DNA from: Stictocephala bisonia
Lineage: Eukaryota; Arthropoda; Insecta; Hemiptera; Membracidae
Assembly (NCBI GenBank): GCA_035578905.1
Contig: JAQJVL010000260.1
Location: forward strand, 388,501 to 452,500
Length of the DNA stretch: 64,000 nt
Direction of reading: 5' to 3'
In this document: positions 40,401-49,400 of the stretch, piece after piece
Layout: each line of letters starts with the position of its first letter
Numbering within the stretch: position 1 is the stretch's first letter
Translations under genes and position numbers: made by a program
Notes under the pieces: model-generated
Told to the model about the DNA's origin: nothing
Databases searched by the model: none
What the model saw: only the letters and a program-made list of their open reading frames with translations

Positions 40401-43400
40401 AACTACATTTTCCGGTGACAAATGCATCAAGGTACTATCTACAATATTTACAAGGTGACCAGACATTCGTCCTTACTGTGATGTGGCATCCTCAGTGGTT
40501 CCTCTGAGACTGAGTGGTAGTCTCAGAGAAACCACTGAGGATGCCACATCAAAGTATGGGCGAAACGTCTGGTCATCTTGTAAATATTGTAGATAGTACC
40601 TTGACGCGGTTGTCACCGATAAATGTAGATTCTAGTTATGACACCGGCCGCTTAAGCCTAAGTTCTAAAATTAAGACCTTAATGCACAACTATGAAAAGA
40701 CGTACATTTTTGGCACCTCAACCGTTTAAATTGGTCAAGATATAAGGGAGCAGTTGCATTGACAAAAATAGCTTCACATATTTTATATATAAGAATATAC
40801 ATAAATCCTTGCTCTTGTTCATATTAACTAAAATTCTCAATAAACAATAAGAAAACAGAATAAAAGAAAAATCACCAAGAAAGAATGCATATAATATATA
40901 AGAATTGTATGTCTGGCTCTATCAATTAAATACCGTACCTCATGGTTAATTATAAAAATAGAATTTTGAGTATTTCACAGTTCATCTAATAATTAATTAA
41001 GCTAATTGTACATGTATCTAGTATTTAACCATACCTTCAGTCCATTAGTCATGTAACGTATGCCAACACGGTTATTATAAGCATGTGTAAGAACAATTAC
41101 TTTGTGCCCTCTCTGTAACAGGCATTGGGAGAGGTTGAACACATGTTCCTCAACACCACCCATATTTGGATAGAAAAAATCTGATGCCATGCTGAAACAA
41201 ATTTAATCCAACATAGTTGTAATCAACAATTAAAATTAAACAAAAAATAACTTTTTCCTATCTAATTAATTAAAATAATATGCAATCATATTCCTTATTA
41301 ACTTTAAGTTTAATAGAGAGAATAACTTAAGTTTAAGACAGTACAGTGCCTCTAACTGTATTATGTAAAATTCTTGGTACTATTAACTATAAGATGATTT
41401 CAGCTAAGATAAACTACCGTTAAGAAACTCCCAACCATCTTTTTATTTAATAATAAAAATGATTTATTTGTCATTGGGATATTAACTAATGAAAATTTCA
41501 AGGGAATAACAAAGAGGCCTTAGTTCATAACAAAGATTACATTCACTCATCTACGCTCATTTGAAATTCATATTTGTTCATATCTTGATGATTGGCGTCT
41601 AATGAATAAAATAATAAATTCAGAATTTTTATATCAATATTGCCTATGAGATGTAATAAAACACATTCTAAGAAAACACCTGGGATCTCCTGCAGCTGAT
41701 CTTGGGGTATACTATGATGAGATAAGCATAAAACTAGGCAAATCTCCAGAGAAGACTGAAACATAGCGAAGGACCCCAAAGCAGAATACTTTCAATCTTT
41801 CTGCGACAGTGTAAAAAAAACAACATGGTACCAATAGCGTAAAATATCAACTGGACAAAAATATTAGTTATGCTGTATATTTTCCAACAATAGAATATAG
41901 CCTAATTTTGTTTACCTAAGTATAATAAGATAGAAAACACTGTTATAAATTAAAACATTTTAAAATGCTTTTTTGAATGAATACATTTTTTTTTTTGTAT
42001 ACACCTTACGTTCAAACAATACAAAAATAAGAAAGTTGAAATAAAGTAATTAATTAAACAATTTAAATTGTTTTATTTTTAATATTTGGAGATCAAACAA
42101 GCTTATATCATAAGTTTCCTAAATTATGGTAAAATTCAAAGGATACAAGTGTTCCATTTGGAAATAAGATCATTCTCTGCTCAGGGGACTTTAGGCAAAT
42201 AGCACCCGTTGTTGAAAAAAGCTCGCATATTGTGTGATGTCACTTGTGTTTCACTTCGAGCATCACACCTTTGGTGACTTTTTAAAGTGTTCTCCCTGAA
42301 GACTCCACACAGAACGACTAGCTCCCTTGACTACTCCAAATTTCTCCTTGAAGTAGGCAACGGAACTATTCCATCCAAGGTGTTTGGAGAAGGCCGTGAT
42401 TGTGAGGACCTTATTCCTCTTCTTGGGATAAGGTATCTCACGACCATAACAGACTTTATCCCCGATCAATATGCAAAAAGAGCAATATTTTCAACTAGGA
42501 ACGTGAATGTCAAAGAGATCAATGATCAAATCATGAACTCATTGGATGGCCACCTTCATGAGTTGATAAGTGCCGACACTATGGACAAGGAAAACGAAGA
42601 TGATATGGTCGTGGATGTACAGCTATAGTATATACATCAAGCCACTGGCAAAGGCATACCAGATCATGTCCTGCGACTTAAGGTTGGCTCCGTATGCCTT
42701 AACATGAGGAACTTGAATATTGCCGATGGACTCGTTAACGGCACTTAAGTCATTGTGACAGCGATTATCAAACGGCTAATCACTGTCAGACTTCCCGGAG
42801 GCACGCAACCTTTCGGTATTCCTCGAATCACCTTTAGGTTTGCGTTGGCTGAAGAGTCGCCGATTAGGGTCTGTCGTCGACAATTACCCCTCATGTTAGC
42901 GTACTCAATGACTGGCCACAAGAGTCAAGGCCAAACAATTGAGTATGTCGAAGTCGATCTTCGTATGGACTGCTTCACACATGGCCAGCTGTATGTCCTT
43001 CTCAGCAGAGTGAGAAGCCCTACTCATATCGTAGTCCTTGTCCAACCTGGAAGAGTCGTTAAACGGGTTGCCTACGCAAAAACCATTGTGTACGGTGACC
43101 TTCTTCTATAACACCGATTGTGTCATTGGCAGTAAGCTAGGGGGTCTGCCTTAAAAAATTCCCCGTCGTGAGTTGACAGAACCCGAAAATGTACTTTATC
43201 AGGTAGTAGGCAAGGGGGCCTGCCTAAAATAAAACTCCCAACATTTTAGTTATTGTAAATACTAGGCAGTAGACAAAGGAGCCTGCCTAAAATAAAACTC
43301 CCAAAATTTTAGCTATTGTAAATATGGTCTCTATGTTTGCCGGCCTCCCCGTGGCGAGACTGGTTATACCATTCATTCACTGAACAGGCGAACACACATC

Positions 43401-46400
43401 CTATTAATAATTAAATTAAACTTTCAAACAATACTTTTTGAGGATTTAAATATTTTTTAAATGTGTAACTGTATGGTCTCTACGTTTGCCGGCCTCCCCA
43501 TGGCGAAACTGGATGGACCATGCTTCAGTTGATAGAATTGTTAACTAACAGGCAATTGAAATCAATTAATAACTTTAGTTTTTTAATTGCTTACTTAATA
43601 CTTTTAAAATCACTATTTCCGTATGTTTCCCATGTATCGTAAGATTTTTAAAAGCATCAGTAAACTCTTTTTTATTGACATTGTTGAGATACTGCAAATA
43701 TTCATGTTTTGTAAGTTTGATGATTTCCTCGAGGTTAGATTGTAGTGTCTCATGTTATGAATGCAATAGTTTGGTAACAGGTAATCATACATCCTATTAT
43801 GATTATCATATTTAAATAGATATGATTGCATGAATTAGTTATCTCCATGTTTTTTATACAATGTATGGATATCTACATTTGTCTACCAAGACAATTGGTG
43901 AGTAAAGGCACACTTGTTAAAAAGCAAACTAATCATCATAATTATTATGTTTTCCAAATATAAATATTAAATGGCTTTATGTCTAACAGAAACCATGATA
44001 CTTTAAATAAACATTTGTCCTGTTAAATAAATAACATTTTAACAGAAAATATTATAAGCAGTGAACTTTTTACATTCAACGAATTGGCCTGAACCCCAAG
44101 GGGGTTTGGGGGTGAAGCCCCCAACGAGCGAAGTGAGTTAAAACAGTCAGTGATTATAGACATGCAAGTGTACTATGTAAATCTATCTTGCTATAAACTT
44201 CATATATTTATTAAATTAATTAAAGACAAATGTCCAGTGTTTTTAAACAAATAAATGTAGTTTTTATTAGCGCATTAATTAAATATACATATATTGAAGA
44301 GGAGCTTAAGTTTAGTAGACTTTCTTGAACATTTGTAACAATATTTTATTGTTCAGTTTCTTAATGAGTTATTATTAAATCATATATAATTTTTGCAATT
44401 TTTTACTTTCATGGTATTAGTTTAGCTTACAATTTTATTGTGATTTATAAGATACATGGTTCGGATTCCACGTAAAAACTGTAGGTCCCAAAGTTGCCCT
44501 GGCTATTGGGCTATTAATAAATAGTCCTTTCTGAGCTAAGTCGAACTCAGATAGTAACAATGACTACACTCGTTCATCTACACTCATCACACTCATTCAT
44601 GCCTCATATTCACCCATATCTTTACGATCGGCGTCTTAGAGATGAATAAATAAATGAATACAATATTATAACTTTGTATACTGTAACTTATCAAACAAAC
44701 AAACAAAAATCATTCAGACTCTCCTATTCTTAGAAGTATTAAAATTAATAAATTTTATGTTTGTACTAATTTGGTTTCTAAGAATATTTTGATCCTAGAA
44801 GTAAGTCATAATGCAATTTAATCTAGGAATGCTCATTAACCTTCCTGCTTTAAAAGGAACCTTCCCGCACAGTTACCATTTCCCTGGTCGGGTATACATT
44901 TTTATATATTGTATATATAATCTCACTGCATTCGGATAACATGAACTAAATTTGAACTAAGTGCGTTAACAGTTATGTCATCCATACCTAATTGGTTCTA
45001 ATACGTCTATGTGGAATAGAAACTCATCCAAAGTTATAAATTGCTGAATTCCACCTCTGTGAAGTTACAGTACCATGAGTACAGGCATTGGGGTATTTAT
45101 ACGGTTTCTGGACACCTTGCAAATCTCACCAGTGTGTTTTTTATCACCAGTGGGTAGTATCAGGTCTATATTTCATGAGAATACATTTTTTATTCCGCGG
45201 AAATAACGTTTTATATGAAAAAAGGAAAAATGTAAATTTTTGAAAATGTAATTTTTTAATTAATCTCCATTATGTTTTGTGAATTTTTTCATCACCTTTA
45301 TCAATTTGGTGTAGTTTTTTGTGCTGAACACAAATTAGAAAACTGTATTGGTCTACGACAATTATTTCTCGAGATATTACGAAAAAACCAAATTTGCGAC
45401 AAATCAACTATTGTGCCCATATGAACAATCCAACACTCGTATAACCATTCATATTCGCCTTAAAATAACAACATTGTGTCGGCGTCTCAAATGTAAGAAT
45501 GTTAACAGGAGCTCAGACTGGCCCAAAAAAAAAATTTATGGAGGCCAGGCAACCGAATTTAATGCAAATTATTAATTTTTGTTGAGTATATAAAAAATTT
45601 ATGAAAAATTCCAATTTTTTAAAAAGGTTCTTTTCATCATCACATTAAGTTTTTTCAATTTTTCGTTAAAAAATGAGTCTTCTGTGGCTTAACTCAACCT
45701 ACTCAAGAATTTAACTCATAATTTACCACTTTTTCAACAAAAAATCGCATTTTCAGAGGCATCTAGAAAGTGAATAATTACCGGCGTTGTATTTGACTTT
45801 CTTGATGGCAGATGTGTTACCATGACAATGATCATGTCACTGACAAAATCAAATGGTAGCAGGTGCAACTAACCATCATCTGCATAGTATAAATATCGCT
45901 CCACGAGGCTGTAAGGCCACAAGGCATAGAAGTGATTCGCCAGGAAATAGTTTTTTCATCAAAGGCAATTAGAGCCTACAAGAAATAGGCCTACACCTAA
46001 ACAAAGTTTTTAAAATTAATGATCAAAGGGGAAATGTTCACCAAACTATCACTAATAACCTGCAAATATATGTAGGCTTAAAAAAATGTTAAACATAAAT
46101 TAGTCTGCTAATTTTTATCAAAAAATATGAGATAACAAATAGCCTATTTTCTCGAATAAAACCAATGTCACAACTTTTTGTCATATTTCCGTTAATTTAA
46201 ATGGTATTTTAATCATCTTTTTTATTATTTGATGTGTTTTTTTTCCCTGAATACAAATTTGAAAACTATTTTGGTCTATTACAAATATTTCTCAAGATAT
46301 AACGGAAAAACTACTATCGCGGCGAATCGCGATTAGCGGCCGTTACGCGATCACAACAGTCAACAACTATTAATCACAAAAACCGAATTCACCTATATCA

Positions 46401-49400
46401 CAGCCGGAGTGACGGCCAGGCCGTCATGGAGGCCAAACACTTGGATTTAACGCAAATTACGAATTTTTTTAAGAAAATAGACAGTTGGGATAAGTTAGGT
46501 TATGTCAGTAAAAAATGCATTTATCGAGCTGAACAAATAATTTTACTACAAAACTAGTTATATATTTATGTTCAGCATTAAAAAAACACGAAAAAGTAAA
46601 AAAAATGGTCGAAAATCAAGGATTTTTAAAAAGTTGGTTTTTTCACTATCAGATAAAAAACTAGTTTTTCGATTTTCCGGTAAAAAACGAATTTTCCGCT
46701 GATGAAATCAAACTCCTCAAGTTTCAAGAAATAAACTCTTATTTCACCACTTTTTCAACATGAAATCATATTTTCAGAGGTGGCAAGAAAGTGCAGAATT
46801 ACCAAAAATAGAATGGCTTATAAAAAAAAACCGGAAAATGTGCTATGTGGGTTTGCAACCGATTTTATGTCCGGGATTTCTTTTGTCTATTAGGATAAAA
46901 GTCTGGGATCGGAGTATGGAAATTATGGCAAGCCTACCAATAATACATCTTTAACTAGTGTAATGTTTAAGTAGAATTGTATTAGTAATGGATCAACATA
47001 AAACTAATCAACCATCGGTAGAACGGCAACAACCTCAATTCAGTGTATGCTCTCGTAAAGGAAAACAGAACATTCATAAACAAAGCAAAAATATAATTGG
47101 TAATGTATTTAAATTTTTTTTAAATTTGGCAATCCTGATGAACGAAAAAGGCGAAAGCCAAGGCGTGCGGTGTATCTGAAAAAACTGTCCAAAGAATTAA
47201 ACAAACTCTAGTCAGTAGGCAGCGATGAAGAACATGAGTTTGACTTTAGGAAACGCTACAAACGAGAAAGTAGGGAAACGTAATTAGTTGATTTTGACAA
47301 ACAAGTTGTACAGAGGACAGTTTTTGAATGTTATGACAGAGGTGAGTTTCCCACAGCCAGAAAAATATTAACTGAATTAGAGCACAAAATAAATTATGGT
47401 ACATGAATTAAATGAAGATTCTGTAATCAGAATATTAAAATCACTTGGTTTTAAATTTAGAAAGTCAAATGATGGCCGTAAATTCTTAATGGAGCGTCAC
47501 GATATTGCTGCACGTAGAGCAAATTTTCTGCGGAAAATGCATTTATTAAGAACAAACGATACAAGGCCTATAATATATTTAGATGAAACTTGGATATCCC
47601 AAAACCATACAAAAAATTACATTTGGCAAGACTAAAATGAATGGAGGTTTAAAAATACCAACAGGAAAAGGTGGTCGGCTTATAATCGCACACGCAGGAT
47701 CTGCTGCAGGAGGCTTCATTCCAGGAGCGAAGCTTGTATTTCGTGGGAGCAAACAATTCCAGCAGTGTGATTAACACATTGAGATGAATAGCACTTTGTT
47801 TAAGCAATGGTTTGTTGATCAGCTACTATGTAATCTTGAAGAGAGGTTTGTTATTGTTATGGACAATGCAAGTTACCATTCAATGCTCAAAGACGAGGTT
47901 CCAAAATCAAAATGGAAATAACCAATATTGTTCAGTGATTAGTATCAAATAATATACCACACGATCCCACTTATACAAAATCTGAACTTCTATCTATAAA
48001 TGAAGTAAAGTCAGCAAAGAAATCTTTTTATCTTGATTATGTTGCCAATGAAATGGGCAACGAAGTGGTTCACTTGCCCTCCTACCATTGCCAGTACAAC
48101 CCAATAGAGTTGATATGGGCTCAAGTGAGGAGGGAAGTCACCTTAAAAACCAACACCTTTAAACTGGCTGACGTGGAGAAACTAGCAGAAAAAGCCTTAA
48201 ATAATGAATCACACGCTAACTGGGCCAAATGTGTAAGACACGCAGAAGAGCTCCAAGAAGCTGACTTTCAGCAGCAGTGTTCCGGGGATGTAATTATCGA
48301 ACCTATAGTCATAAACCTAAATGACAGCAGTGATGACGATGGTGACGAATTTAAAAATGAAATATGCGAAGTTGAATGATATGGCCTATAGTAGGCCTAC
48401 ATTTAAATGGAGCTTTTAATACAACTTAAATTAAAGTTTCCTTTAATATGTGATTGTATTTTGTTTATAATTAATAAAAATATGTTCAACAATGTTAATT
48501 ATTAATTTCTTTCTGTGTCTTTTTTAGTGAGTTAAAAATACATTAGAATTAATTTTTATTTTCGCCAGAGTTGTGGACTGACAAGGTTTATAATTCTGGC
48601 CAGGGAAATTTAATTTCTTCAGTACTAAACCATGCCTATCAAACGTTATCTATAGTATGTGATTTAAACATCAGTTTCAACTTTCGTGATCGCCTAGACT
48701 TATAGATAAATATCAAAAGCATTCCGCAGTGGACTAACAGCAATAACTAAGCATAAAGCCCCATACACACGGCCAGTTCGGACTGTCTGTTCTAACTGTT
48801 CAGTTCGATGTCAGTGCAAGCCACACACGGCCAGGTCAGAACCTACACTCGCCTCAACAGTGTGTCTTGTGTCTTCCCAGTATAGGCTACTAGATGGCTT
48901 CTAATGAAGAACTATTACTATTCTGCAGTGCAGTGGTATCTCTAGTGGCACAAAGAAAAAGGAGACGGAAGCGTTCGTTTTCCTAACTGTCATCGGGCCA
49001 AACTGAAGGACCATGTTCCGTTCGGCCCGCCTACAATTCGAATTTTCAGTTAGATCTGAAGGACACACAGTCCATCCAGCCTGCCGTCAATTCTAACTGT
49101 ACCTTAGAACTGACGAATTTTCATCACTCCATCAGTTGGCTGAGCTCAGGCCGAACTGAAAGGATTTTGCATACACACAGTCAGTTCGAACTAACCGTGT
49201 GTATGGGGCTTAAGAACTGTTGTATGGAATGCATTTATAATGTAATTACGGATAAAAAGCAGCTATTTCACTTGTTATACATTTTTTTATAATACTTTCT
49301 ACAAAATATAAAGTATTTACATCAACATAAATCTGTACAAAAACTTTCTGTATTAATAAATATCATTATTAATTTTACCATTTTAAGAGTTCTATCAATA

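Noticed and set aside
41190..41190. ATG at 41190 as PIGA start codon
   Set aside because: It directly follows a polypyrimidine tract and AG acceptor. The base before it completes a Cys codon expected from PIGA homology and supplied by exon 1.
44095..44140. bacterial or endosymbiont insertion suggested by GC-rich palindromes
   Set aside because: There is no bacterial gene, ribosome-binding pattern or codon use around it; the flanks are AT-rich host DNA.
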